DNA from: Gnetum montanum
Taxonomy: Eukaryota; Streptophyta; Gnetopsida; Gnetales; Gnetaceae
DNA length: 64,000 bases
Reading direction: 5' to 3'
Assembly: GCA_015680685.1 (NCBI GenBank)
Contig: MNCI01008930.1
Location: 18,408-82,407 of the forward strand
In this document: piece by piece, positions 1 to 10,985 of the stretch
Numbering within the stretch: the stretch's first letter is position 1
Layout of the letters: each line of letters opens with the position of its first letter
The notes under the pieces: generated by a model
The model's database searches: none
Told to the model about the DNA's origin: nothing
The model's input: only the letters and a program-made list of their open reading frames with translations
Position numbers and translations under genes: made by a program

Positions 1-28
1 TTATGCTAATTTTCTGTGATTATGTAAG

Positions 29-198
29 TGATGAAACGCGATATCGCATAGGTCGCCAAGTCTATAAATAAGAGGTAGCTCTCCCTTATTTCATCATCCT
101 TGGTTAGAATTAGAGAAACTCTAGTAGATTGATCACTCCAGAGATAGAATATTTTCCATGTGCCCGCAGTAGGTATCCTAAAGTGAATGGACCTTTAT
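29..198 (+). repeat. E1 5' LTR, truncated
   Basis: This matches the first part of the 3' LTR at 2961: a GATATC palindrome, then TATAAATA at 63-70, then the stretch ending tttattcga. The LTR body is lost at about 198, where the sequence switches to protease-coding sequence. Confidence 0.8.
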
Positions 199-876
199 TC
201 GACCAACATTCAACTAGAGTTGGCAGGCCAATCCATCACAATTCCCTTGGGATTGGTGGAGGACATCATTACCACTATGTGTGGTTGGTCTTACCCAGCT
301 GATTTCCTGGTGATTGAAGTTAACAACAATGAAGGGGACTTCCCAATAGCAACCACACAACAAGTAGTAGACACCTCGTGGTTGACAGCTACTTGAAAGA
401 GAAAAAAAATATGCATGGAACGAACTGAGGAGACAAACCATGCCAATAATGAAGGCATAGACACATTGGAATATGAGCGTTGCCAACTTTCCCACCCCCC
501 AATTATAATGGGAAGGTCATGGCTGAGTACAGTAGATGCATACCTTAGGATCCGCTATCTTTCCTTGGAGATATCTAAGATAAACATTTATGGAAAGATC
601 GAGAAGAGGAAAGTTCCATGCATCACATACAGTGATTTATCAGGTGATGACATGGAGGGATGCCCATCTCCTCCATGTAACAGGTGTGCCCTTGAAATTT
701 TGAAACAAAGATGCCTATATGTAGCAACCACACAACAAGTAGTAGACACCTCGTGGTTGACAGCTACTCGAAAGAGAAAACAAATATGCATGGAACGAAC
801 TGAGGAGACAAACCATGCCAATAATGAAGGCATAGACACATTGGAATATGAGCGTTGCCAACTTCCCCACCCCCTT
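199..876 (+). pseudogene. E1 aspartic protease remnant with internal duplication
   Basis: Translation in the + direction gives the retroviral-type protease C-terminal half seen in E2 and E7 (motifs LGLVEDIITTMCGWSYP, GDFPI and then IIMGRSWLSTVD). The catalytic Asp segment is upstream of the break and absent. Between GDFPI (about 347) and IIMGR (about 500) a segment of about 152 bp is inserted. It is nearly identical to 723-874 further downstream in the same element. The normal arrangement without the insertion is seen in E2 on the minus strand at 16073-16690. The reading frame also has stop codons, so it is non-functional. Confidence 0.75.
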
Positions 877-2960
877 AATCTAAGATCATCAATTGGGAGA
901 AGTTGGACACTTTTAAGAAATTCAAACAGGCACTCATTATCTCAAATATCTCTCTCTTTCCACTCAGTCATGGGGGAGATGGCCACCTATGCTAACCATA
1001 TGGGGCCCTCAGTTATTTTAAGTTTTTGTTTTACAATGTTTTTTTTTATAACATTTTTGTTTTATATGTTTTTGTTTTACACATTTTTGTTTTACAAATT
1101 TCTTTAACTTTTCTTGTTTTTGTTTTACAAATTTCTTTAACTTTTCTTATTTTTATTTTACAACATCATTATACTTTTTCATTTTTTCTGTGTGTGTGTG
1201 TGTGTATCCACCCTGTAAGTTTGTCATCCAATAAGTGTTCAGAATGATGGTATGAACTGTTTTCATATTGATTGCTAATGTTTGATTTTTTACCTTTAAG
1301 TCACAATGTTGATACTAAGGTATGTTTCTTTTGATATGGAAGACAATGAGTTCACTCCATCCATCCATCCACCAAGTTCTATGGTCGCTCTCAGCTTGGA
1401 AATGTACAATCCCCTTCTACTAAGAACTTTAACAAATCGGTGATTGGGCATTTCTCAAACTAAGGAAGGACTCAAGTATTGAAACGAGTGTGACTTCAAG
1501 GGAACTTGATGCTTTTGTGTTGGGCGTTCTCTTGGGTGCTTGGATGTTTTCTTTTTGAGTTTTCTCACCATTTTGATGTTACCCAATTATTGAAATCTGA
1601 GACAATAAAAATAACAAATTCTTTGCATGGTATGGTTCTCATGCATAAAAACACAAAAAACAAAAAACAAAAAAAAAAGTGAGAATTCAAAGCACACCCC
1701 TTAGACAAAATAACCCTTGGGCTACAAGCACTGGTTATGGAACCAAAAGTGTTCCCTCTAACTAAGGCCCTTCTCACTTCTCATTCTCCTTTGTTTCTTC
1801 AGAATGGTGGTGACTCTTTGGAGGTGCATTCTTGTTACTTCAAGAGGATGGTTCGGCCGAATGCATTGATGCGAAGTCACTGGATGTGGTTGGTTAGGAC
1901 GGAGTTGAAATGAGATTTGCCAAGTCACATTAATCATGAAACACACAATGGGTTGTATACCACCTTGTCCTTGGGACTCCATTCCATTCTCTTCTCTCCA
2001 CCCTTCTCTCCATTATTCACCTCATTGTGAGTTGTATCATTAGTGTATATATTTTGGTTGATATATTTTTTTCTTTTTGGTAAATTCTTGTGGTTAAGAC
2101 TTTAACTCTTGTTCCAAATGACATTCCTAGAGCCTACAGACTCTTTGAATGTGGGTTTGTTAGGGAATTAAAGGGCATAAACCTGCTTTGGGGAGGACCC
2201 ACTAACATTCCTATTTGGTGCACCAGTTAAATTCTTTCCCCTAACATTTGTGCAATTAATTTTATTTTATTCATTACCATCCTGACATCCATTCCCTCAA
2301 TGCTATAGTTGTCCCTTTTTATCTATCTTTCTGACTCCTTTCCTTTCTCCATTCTAACGCTATCGGAGGTTCGCGATTAGTCATGGGGGTACAAGGCTCG
2401 ATTTTTTTGATTTTCTCCTAGCCCCGAATTTTTTGATTTTCTTCCCAACCCCTACACCTTCGGTAGTCATCATCAATATATCTCCCAATCCATATTAGCC
2501 ATACCACAACCTAGCCAATGAACTTTCACCACAACAAGGTATCAATTACATGATGATTCATTTACCCTTGCTAATATAAGATTGTGTTGTGTCTGCAGAT
2601 GGCAATCATGCAACAATGGACCGGATCTGGAGGAAACACCTAGAATGGAGCAGCAGTAGAAGCAGTTATACAAGGAGCAAGATCGATGGTGCGCTTACCG
2701 ATGGACAACGGAAGGCGCAATCTTGGCGTTGGCAGCAACAACACTTCTTTCTCAGTCTCTTTCTCAGCTGCCAACTAAGGCCTAATGTCAATGTAATATG
2801 GTGTTCACCCTTGTTTTCATGAACACTAGTTTTGTCAAGTCTTGTAATGATGATTCGTTTACATGTCATTCCATTAGTTTCATTCCCCTCAATAATCCTA
2901 TACCTTCCTGATATTATTGTAAGGAACTCAAGGACGAGTTTTCATTCAGTCATGGGGGTA
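877..2960 (+). other. E1 3' noncoding region
   Basis: No gene is seen. This is the long 3' noncoding part shared with E2 (reverse, 13960-15990), E5, E7, E8 and E10. It includes a T-rich tract of repeated tttttgttttaca units (about 1020-1165), a short GT microsatellite (about 1189-1205) and a conserved block near 2590-2770. It ends in the polypurine-like catgggggta abutting the LTR at 2961. Confidence 0.7.
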
Positions 2961-3954
2961 TGATGAGACGCGATATCACATAAGCAGCGATATCGCGTAT
3001 GCGATATTGTGGTCCACCGCCAAGTCTATAAATAAGAGGTGGCTTTCCCTTGTTTCATCATCTTGGGTTAGAAGTAGGAAAACTCTGGCAGATTGATCAC
3101 TCCAGAGATAGAATATTTTCCATGTGCCCACATTAGGAGTCGTAAAGTGAGCGGATCTTTATTCGAGAAAAGTTCTACCTGAACATAAGTTGTGTACGGA
3201 AATAAAGATGAACTTCCTGGATAAACCTTGCAGTGCATGGAATAGGATTTTATATAATGTTGTTTATTTCTTTCTCTTAGTAATGCGGAATGAGTACGAC
3301 TTGATTACGAGCATCTAAGGATGTGTACGAATAGTCAAGGAATCGGCTGCTCATTGCAACACGGAATGAGTATGACTTGATTACGAGCATCTAGTGTGAC
3401 TACTTGGTAACCTAGTGGTGTATTCAAGATCCATGCTTGGTAATCCTAGTGGTAGTCGTGCACAAGAATGTGTACGGTTAGTTAAGGAATCGACTGCTCA
3501 TCGCACTTAGGCTAGATTAGCTTTCTCAACCCTTTCCTCCTAGTTAAGTGCCTTAGTACGACCACTTCGAGCACATGCGTTATGCGTGGTGATCCCAGCA
3601 ATGATTAGCGTTTGGTAGCCGTGGTTGCATCGGTTCAGGGTGTGTACTATAAGCGGGAACGGATGTTGACGCTAGGTAATTTAGACTTAGTTCATTAGTT
3701 AGAGTTAGTTAGTTCCTTCAACCCTTCACCTCAATAGCATAGGAGAAAAACATAAAAAACTATAAAAATCATATACCTCAGACTTACTTAATCATACACC
3801 GTGACAACTACAAGTAAGTCTGGGAAGACAATGAATGGTTAACCTTAAGTGTTCCATGAGGCGTGTAGGCATTTAGTCTGTAGAGTTCGATCGGATCGCG
3901 CATGCTACGCTCGTATTCATATGGTTGAGTGTAGGGGTACCTCGCCACTCATCA
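2961..3954 (+). repeat. E1 3' LTR, complete
   Basis: A 994-bp LTR with TGATGAG at the left edge and CTCATCA at the right edge, a perfect 7-bp inverted pair. U3 has clustered GATATC palindromes, including CGATATCG, immediately upstream of TATAAATA at 3027-3034. Short tandem units containing tacgacttgattacgagc lie in the R/U5 part (about 3290-3400). Confidence 0.85.
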
Positions 3955-4308
3955 GTAAGCATCATCAACCTTTCAAAGAACCTTATGCAACACCCCAAGA
4001 CTAAACACATTAGTATTTATCATTACTTCATTCAATAGAAACATTAGAAAAGAAAACTCTATTTGTAATACATTAAGTTTAAATGTAAGTTAGTAGACAT
4101 TATGACAAAACTACATCCATAAGCATAATACAAGATCATTAAATATAGCCTTAGAGTTATTAAATCTTCAACTTAATTAGGTACACATCTATGTCAATTT
4201 AGCTAGGGCTATAATTTTGTAGGCTGAGGACATGGTAGTAAAGTAATATCATATTTAAACTAATCATTTCATATTTGTTATTATATTGGCTCATGTCACT
4301 TTGATAAC

Positions 4309-4423
4309 GTATTTATATTGATTACAATTGATATATCTTTCAATTTTTGGACATGATAAAATGGTNGTATTTATATGGATTACAATTGATATATCTTTCA
4401 ATTTTTGGACATGATAAAATGGT
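4309..4423. repeat. 57-bp direct repeat around a single N (likely assembly artefact)
   Basis: Bases 4309-4365 and 4367-4423 are the same 57 bp with one mismatch, separated by one N at 4366. The paralogous segment near 55150 has only one copy. This is typical of two overlapping contig ends joined by a placeholder. Confidence 0.8.
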
Positions 4424-5742
4424 TTTTGCTATATAATTAAGGTTAATGTTCAAGTTTCATAGTTTATTTTAAATTTTTTGGAAATTTTATTTGAATTTTG
4501 TTATACATATGAAGATTGGTTTATGTTGTATTTGTTAGTCGATCTTTGAATATAATTTCATATTTCTGATTTAACACTCTTTACTAAAAATTGATTTGTT
4601 GTTTTACATGTTGTTTCTTATGTTGATTTAGTAGTTGAACCACCTTAAGAATTGTCACAAATAATTAACTATCATATTAGTTATTATTAAATTAATAAAT
4701 GTGCTATACATGTTCTTTGTTGTGTTTATATGTATATTATACATTCAACAATAACCATACATATTCTTTATGCATTAAAATGTCTACTGTCACTCATTGT
4801 ATCTAATGTAGATCAATTTGCTTAAGGGATTATTTTTTAAAGATTGTGTATATTTTGAGCTCATGAATTGCTTATGCTTTCCATTGGCTTCTATTTGTAA
4901 ATCTCTTGATTTTCTATGTGCTTTTGGTTTATGTGCTCATGTTTATCCATCTTCAAGTTATACATTTGTTAGACTTTTGTATTTTTGTTGTGTTTTTTAT
5001 TTCCTTTTTTCAAATATCAAAAAAGGAAAGATGAAGTTGCAAAATAGAGGTCATCTGAAGAAAAAGGAGGAAACAATGTTATAAATACTAAATTGAGAAG
5101 CCTAGGAATTACAAAGATTGCCATACACACTTTATGTTGGAATGCTTATGCTCTTTTTATATTCTTATGTTAATTTGTTTTTGAAGTTTTAATATCTATA
5201 AAAAGAAGAACATTGTTGATAGAAATGGTTTTTAATATAACATAGGAGATATCTAAAAGATGTGCTAATTATGTTTGTATGAGTTTTTAATATTATGAAC
5301 ATGCATCATTACCTAACTAAGAGTTCGTAATGAAATTATGTCATTTAAATAAGTTTACTTATTTTATAAAGTTTTAAAAAATATTTTAAAACTAACATAA
5401 TAAAATAGTATATGCATAACAACAAATCAATTACTTACATTTTATAATTTCATAATACACTTTTATTATGTGATAGTAAAACATTTTCATGGGTTTTGTA
5501 CACAAATTTTATATCCTTGCAATGTATAAATAATTAATCTCACACAAGTATAAAAATTTTCATGGGGTTTTATCAAAATTTCATAAAAGACGTCGTGCCC
5601 AACTCGTAATAGTTTAGAAGGTTCTTGACATTAAGAACAAACAAGTTCGGCAAGCTATTATCAAACAAACGCGACTCTGTGAATAACTTCGAGTAAAGCA
5701 CGAAAAAGATAGCAACTGTTCTCCTCGATTGTGTTCTCCATC

Positions 5743-5955
5743 CTATACAATTGGAAACAGCCTGAGAACAACGGTCTCCACAGACAGACCACGGCCGCAA
5801 CCAATCAGAACGACAAGCTCGAGGCCCTCTACGGTGGTAGATCAGCCGTACTCAGCAGACCACCTTCTGACGTTGTCCATGACGAATAACACACAGCAGC
5901 TCGACATGTTGCCGTACTCCGCCAGCACCTCCCGAGTGGCCCGCAGCTTCTCCTT
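5743..5955 (-). pseudogene. Type III polyketide synthase 3'-end fragment (psi-PKS1)
   Basis: Reading the minus strand from about 5955 to the TAG at 5743-5745 gives the C-terminal 70 or so residues of a chalcone synthase-superfamily enzyme. It includes EYGNMSSCC (the active-site Asn segment), [14 protein letters not shown] and [12 protein letters not shown]. It is closer to PKS-B than to PKS-A (shared SSCC and RWSAE-type tail). A TGA at 5842-5844 replaces the Cys codon of the equivalent GCSTT segment, and the family's GFGPG loop reads GCGRG. Everything upstream of the fragment is missing because E5 begins there. Non-functional. Confidence 0.9.
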
Positions 5956-6884
5956 TTTGGATGGAAACCACATCATGCAAAGACTTTATTTGACTTCTGG
6001 TTAGTGGTCGAAATGGAACAGTAAGAAGTCCATGAAAACACTCAAGCATCCAAGTAAGTAGAAGAGTACTAAGAGTATTGAGTTCACTTAAAGTCACATC
6101 ATGTGCAAACCTTTGAATCCCTCCCAATTTGGGAAACTACTAAGGTTACAAATTTATTATAAGTTGATTTAATGAAAGGAATCTCAAACTTCCAAAACAA
6201 GGAAAACCATAGAGTTTGTGAATGGGTGGATGTCATGGGCTCACTACCTTTTTCATCAAAAAGAAACCATAACTTAGCCATCGATACAAAAATTCCAAAA
6301 ATAGAAACCAAACATTAGCATAAAAAACATAAAGCACAAACCATCATTAGTAACAGCTATAAGACCACTATGTTTTGCTGGCAGAAAGTATGTTTATTAA
6401 CAAAAATTTGAAAATCACACTTAGACAAAACAAAGTAAAATATATAAGAAAGTATAAAATATCTAAGAAAGATTCAAATGTACTAACGATGGTGCAAAAT
6501 AAAAAATGGTGTAAAATGGAAAGAAGTTTTAAAATCAAAAGAGGTGAAAATTAAATAACTTGCAAAATCAAAAATGTGTAACACAAAAGATAGAAAAACT
6601 AAGGAGCCATATGGATGATTAGCAGGGATGGCCATCTCTCCCATGATTTAGTTGGAAGGAGGAGATTTGAAAAATTAAGTGTAGTTGCCCATTCATTGAG
6701 CTAGTTATTGCACTACCTTGCTTAGGCTCATGGAAAAGCTTTACTTATTAGATGTTCACCAACCACTTTTTATCTAGGCTCTTAGGTTTGCATATAGTCA
6801 TAACCTAGAAGGAAAGGTTTGATCAATTATATAAGGTCTCTCCCACAACATTTGGAATTTAGCTTTTTGAGGTACATGTGTGGG

Positions 6885-7860
6885 ATTTCAGTAGAGAACC
6901 TTATCTTCTAGTTGAAATTTTACTTTCTGTATTCTAACGTCATGTTGTTTTTTATTGTATGCCTTGTGAACTTCATTCAAAGATAAGGTCACTAATCTAT
7001 TTTCATCTAGCACGTTGAAGTTGATCAATCGTTCCTTTTGCACTAGACTTAGGTCAAGGTCTAAGTCATAGGTTGTTGAAAGTGTATGGAGCTCGAATTG
7101 GATAGAGAGCAATGGAAGTTTTTCATACACTAGCTCATAGGGAAAGTAGCCAATAGGGAGTTTCCATGTTGAGTGGTAGGCCCAAAGAGCATTATTGAGT
7201 TTTGTGCTCTAGTCTCTCTTATATTTGCTTATGGTCCTTGTTAAGATCTTTGTAATTTCCCTATTGGTGAGTTTTACTTGATCGTTTGCTTAGGGGTGAT
7301 ATGGTGTTATTAATTTACGTTCAACCCCCAAGTGTTACATCAACTTTCAAAAGGTGATACTTGTAAAATGAGTTCCATTATTAGAAATCAGTGCACATGG
7401 AATCCCAAACCTATTTACAACATGTTGCTATACAAATCTAGCAATAATGGATGATGTACAATTGATGATGGCTACTGCTTCTAACCATTTGATGCAGTAG
7501 TCAACTGCAACAATGATATATGTCCTTTCATTGAACATGGGTGTGATGGAATCCATAAAGTCTATGCCCCATATGTCAGAGGATTCTAGTGGGTAAATCC
7601 ACTATTGAGGACCCTCCATTCAAGTGATCATCCTACCATCTCATTGATAACACTCACAAGATCAAACAAATTGGTGGACATCCTTGAAGATTATAGGTCA
7701 ATAATATCCTACCATCAGGTTCTTTTATGTTCATGCATCTGCTAGCACAGTGGCCTTTGCAAGGGCATTCATGAGCATCTTAGAGAATATGTAATTGATC
7801 CGCATCAAGGACATACCAATGAACTAGGCCATTGGCACATACCTTGTAAAAGTGTCTATT
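6885..7860 (-). pseudogene. E5 integrase remnant
   Basis: Minus-strand translation starts with an H2C2 zinc-binding module (DAHE.PC.GHCASRC, about 7860-7730), then a degraded catalytic core. It ends with the C-terminal segment DVRIQKVKFQLEDKVLYW at about 6945-6885, which matches E7 at 44670-44720. Frameshifts interrupt the core. No chromodomain is seen after it. Confidence 0.65.
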
Positions 7861-8112
7861 GATTTCCATGAAGTACTTTGCCTAATAAAGAAACTATTGT
7901 TTCTTCTTAAAGTCTAGATATTGTGGTATCCCTTAAATGAGAAGGTAAGTGAGGATGTCATTATACCATTTTGGTTCAAGGGGCACTTGGTCATTTATTG
8001 CTCCTATAAAAATGAGTTTTTCTAGAAATTGATCAGAGAGTGAACTCTCCTCCTCTTCGTTATTCCATCTTAACCAAGAGAGGTGGTCAACAATCACATT
8101 CTTAGTCCCTTT

Positions 8113-9530
8113 CTAATCTACCATTGTGAGATCAAATTCTTGCAAGATCATGAACCACTGTATGATACAAGGACTCAATTTTGGTTTGTTCATTAGGAAG
8201 CAAATGGCACTATGATCTATGTGCATAAATACTTTGTATCTAAGGAAATAATGCCTAAACGTTTTGAGAGGATACACCAATACCATTATTTCTTTCTTAG
8301 TTATGGTGTAATTCAATTGTTCAATCAAAATTCTTTGGCTCATGTAGTGGATGTAATATGGATGTTTCTTATCATCCAACTATGTAAGCATGGCTCCCAA
8401 GGCATCATTAGATGCATCTATCATTATATGAAATGGCCTGGACTGGTCTAGTGCTCGTAGAATTAGAGTTTCTATGAGCTTCTCTTTTAACTGTTGGAAT
8501 GCATGTTCACACTCCTTTGTCCAGATGAATGAAGCATCTTTGTTTGTAAGCTTAACCAACAATGTTTTGATCCTAGAGAAATTCTCTATAAACCATTGGT
8601 AGTAGCTAATATGTCCAAGGAATGATTGGATTTTTTTGACTATCTCTAGTTGGCATGTGATTCCTTGGATGACCCTTATCTTTTCTAGGTCTATCTCAAT
8701 CCTTTCCTGAGTAATTCTATGTCCTAGTATTATGCCTTCTTGGACCATTAAATGTCTTTTTTGCTAATTGGGCTTGAGGTTTGTTTCAACACATCTTTTT
8801 AGTACCTGCTCAAGGTAATCTAGGGCTTACTCAAATGTAGCCCCATAGGTAGAGAGGTCATCCATAAAGACTTCTACCCTGCTACCAATCTGCTATTAAA
8901 AAATACTAAGAACTAGGTGTTGAAATGTTGTAGGGACATTACATAGGCATTGCATAGATGAAATGGTATCTTATATGTAAAATTCCCCCAGGGACTCCTG
9001 AATGTTATCTTGGCTTGATCTTCTAGCATGATTTGGATCTAGTTATAGCCACTATAACCATCCAAGAAGCTATAATAGCAATGCTCAAAGATAGTGTCCA
9101 ACACTTGGTCCACAAATGACAATGGAAAATGATCTTTAAATATTGGCATATTCAATAGCCTAAGTCAATACAGACCTACCACTTCCCACATTTCTTTAGC
9201 ATAATAATGAGTGGGCTAACCAACTCACTGTCCACAATGGGATAGATGAACCCCACCTTGAGGAGTTGTTCTATTTTCTCCTTAATGATTTGCTTTAATA
9301 TGGGATTCAACTGCCTTTGTAGCTACCTTCTTAGCATCATGGCTATGTCCATGTAGATACGATGCTGGCATATCTTTGGATCAATTTTTGTTAGTTTGGG
9401 ATATGACCATGCAAAGGCTATTGACCATTTGTTGATGATCTTCAATAGCTTATCTTTTTGTTCAAGAGAAATATTTGCATTGATTATGACTACCTTTCCA
9501 TTGTTTAAAAATGTATACTCCATGTCAGCT
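8113..9530 (-). pseudogene. E5 reverse transcriptase and RNase H remnant
   Basis: On the minus strand the linker upstream of RT (NGKVVIINANISLEQKDKLL, about 9500) leads into the RT palm. The catalytic box reads FMDD at about 8858-8869 (VEVFMDDLSTYG), so both catalytic aspartates survive. The thumb segment at 8748-8380 contains ILGHRITQERIEIDLEKIRV and FLGHISYYQWFIENFS. RNase H follows at 8500-8113 with DASNDALGAMLT and YTITKKE. Stops and frameshifts between the blocks make it a pseudogene. Confidence 0.75.
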
Positions 9531-9849
9531 GATAGAGTTTTTACCTCTAGGGGCTTCTACTTGAAATGATTAGGGATTAGTAGCTCTTCCCAATGGGTGT
9601 CATCTTCAGCTTCAGGAAGTTGGTAATGGACTTGCTCAAGTTCATCCATGCCTTTGACATAAGCACATGTTAGGGTCTTAGTAGGTTCCATACATAATGT
9701 GCTACTATCAGAGTTAGTTGTCAGCCACTATGTTTCTTCTTATTTCTTGGCTGCTACATATAGGAACCTTTGGATATCAGTTTCATGTGCACATTGATTA
9801 CAAGCTTTAATGAATGTACCCCTAATGGACTAGATTTTCTACACACAAT

Positions 9850-10985
9850 TGCATTTGTTATCATTATACATAATGCATGAAAAATGGTTCTTTTCTAGCT
9901 ATCCAAATTCATTTTCCTCAGAGATTTTCAAGGAGAGGTTCCTTATGCCCATTCATGCATCAATTGTGCTTAACCAAGCACATTCCATAATTATGGGGAA
10001 TTCACCCTTGCATTTTTCTACCTTGATCATCAATAAATCAATAGGGTAGGACCACCCACAAATTGCAGTCACAATGTCCTTCACTAATCCCAAAGGAACA
10101 ATGATTGACGAGTTTACCAATTGCAAACAAATGTTGCTCTTCTTAAGAGGTGGTGTGTTCCAAGCCTTATACATGTCATGGGAGATGATATTAACACCAA
10201 AAATAAAATCAAGAAGAGCCTTGCATGCTCATGTCCAATGATTTGTAAGCAAATAAGAAGACTTTTCAGGTTAGATCTTTTCATGGGAAGATTTCTAGCC
10301 TTGATCCAATTGAAAACAACATGAGTTAACATCACTATGCAGATCCAAGGTGACATTTTTTTTGCATGAAAATTGAATGTTCTTGATGTAGAGGATGAGA
10401 GTGTTGGAGATATAGGGTGACCAACCAGATTAGGTTGTGAGGGTTTGGGAGGACTATTGGGTTTGAAAAAGGGTCATTTCTTGGATCGATTGTCTGAACT
10501 ACTTGACTGGAAGGCTAGTTGTGAATGTATAGCCCTTGTATCATTTTGTTGCTATGGCTATGGGGGAATTTCACCTTGCATGAATGGAAAAAGAGGTAAT
10601 TGAGCTGAGGATGAAGGGATGTGTAAAGACAGACGCAGAGGATGATATGGATATGGGTTCTCCCCTTGAATAGATGATGAATAAGTCTGATGATACTCTA
10701 GAGGGTAGTAGTGATGCTAGAATGAGGCATGGCTTGCAAAGCTTCATAGAGAGATAGGTTGCTAAACATAGTACTCATATGGATTTAGTTGCCTATAAGG
10801 GTACTGCTACATTGGCAATGGCATTCCCCATGACCGTGGTTGGTGCCATTATTGATATTGTTCATATGGTTGTGGTGGAGCTTCACTTGGGTAGTAAGCT
10901 TATTATTGCTAGTGTAACGGCCTTGGATTGCTTTGAGGATAAAAAGATGTCCTTTAGCCTTTATAATGCTCGTACAACTTTTTAG
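9850..10985 (-). pseudogene. E5 gag C-terminus and protease remnant
   Basis: Minus-strand reading from 10985 gives a low-complexity gag tail with HNHMNNINNGTNHGHGECHC (positions 10880-10820), then the protease. The protease active-site segment has decayed (D-F-I-F-G in place of D-S-G) but LKKSNICLQL and GLVKDIVTAICGWSYPIDLL are clear at 10160-10030. Confidence 0.6.

Larger units (their letters stand above)
29..3954 (+). mobile_element. E1: pol-less Ty3/gypsy LTR element with TSD
   Basis: The element opens with TGATGA at 29 and closes with CTCATCA at 3954. It is flanked by identical 5-bp target-site duplications, gtaag at 24-28 and gtaag at 3955-3959, so both outer ends are original. Inside, the 5' LTR stops at about 198 and runs straight into the protease region, so the rest of that LTR, the primer-binding site and gag are missing. 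The protease is followed directly by the 3' noncoding region and the 3' LTR, with no reverse transcriptase or integrase. It is inferred to be a non-autonomous copy that lost its 5' part after insertion. Confidence 0.85.
4160..5955. repeat. Segmental duplication, copy 1
   Basis: This aligns by eye, in the same orientation, with 55010-56840. Shared anchors are the ggacatggtagtaaagtaat block (4219 and 55074), the Tyr-rich AT stretch near 4860-4990 versus 55790-55920, and the run leading into the PKS fragment (5573-5740 versus 56437-56640). The copy ends abruptly at about 5955, where retroelement E5 begins. No intact gene lies in the AT-rich part. The interval 3960-4160 to its left shows nothing recognisable. 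Confidence 0.7.
5956..10985 (-). mobile_element. E5: Ty3/gypsy gag-pol remnant, both ends lost
   Basis: Read on the minus strand, the order is gag C-terminus (10985-10300), protease (10260-9850), reverse transcriptase (9530-8600), RNase H (8500-8100), integrase (7860-6885) and 3' noncoding sequence (to 5956). This order (integrase after RNase H) is that of Ty3/gypsy. No LTR is present: the 3' side stops against psi-PKS1 and the 5' side abuts the truncated E4 reverse transcriptase. Many frameshifts and stops are present. Confidence 0.8.

Noticed and set aside
4818-5084. AT-rich open frame partly conserved at 55793-56074 (CKS.DFLCAFGL, HVYPSSSY)
   Set aside because: The similarity is explained by the segmental duplication. 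Frames diverge after about 50 codons and nucleotide identity is no higher than in the flanks, so there is no sign of coding selection.
5743-5955. psi-PKS1 as a gene fragment captured by a Pack-MULE or Helitron
   Set aside because: No terminal inverted repeats or Helitron ends were seen, and the same flank accompanies psi-PKS2 with its promoter, so segmental duplication is simpler.
10779-10985. Open frame on + (LVAYKGTATLAMAF...), similar to 17077-17301 on +
   Set aside because: Antisense to the Pro/Gln/His-rich gag tails of E5 and E2; both are shadows.
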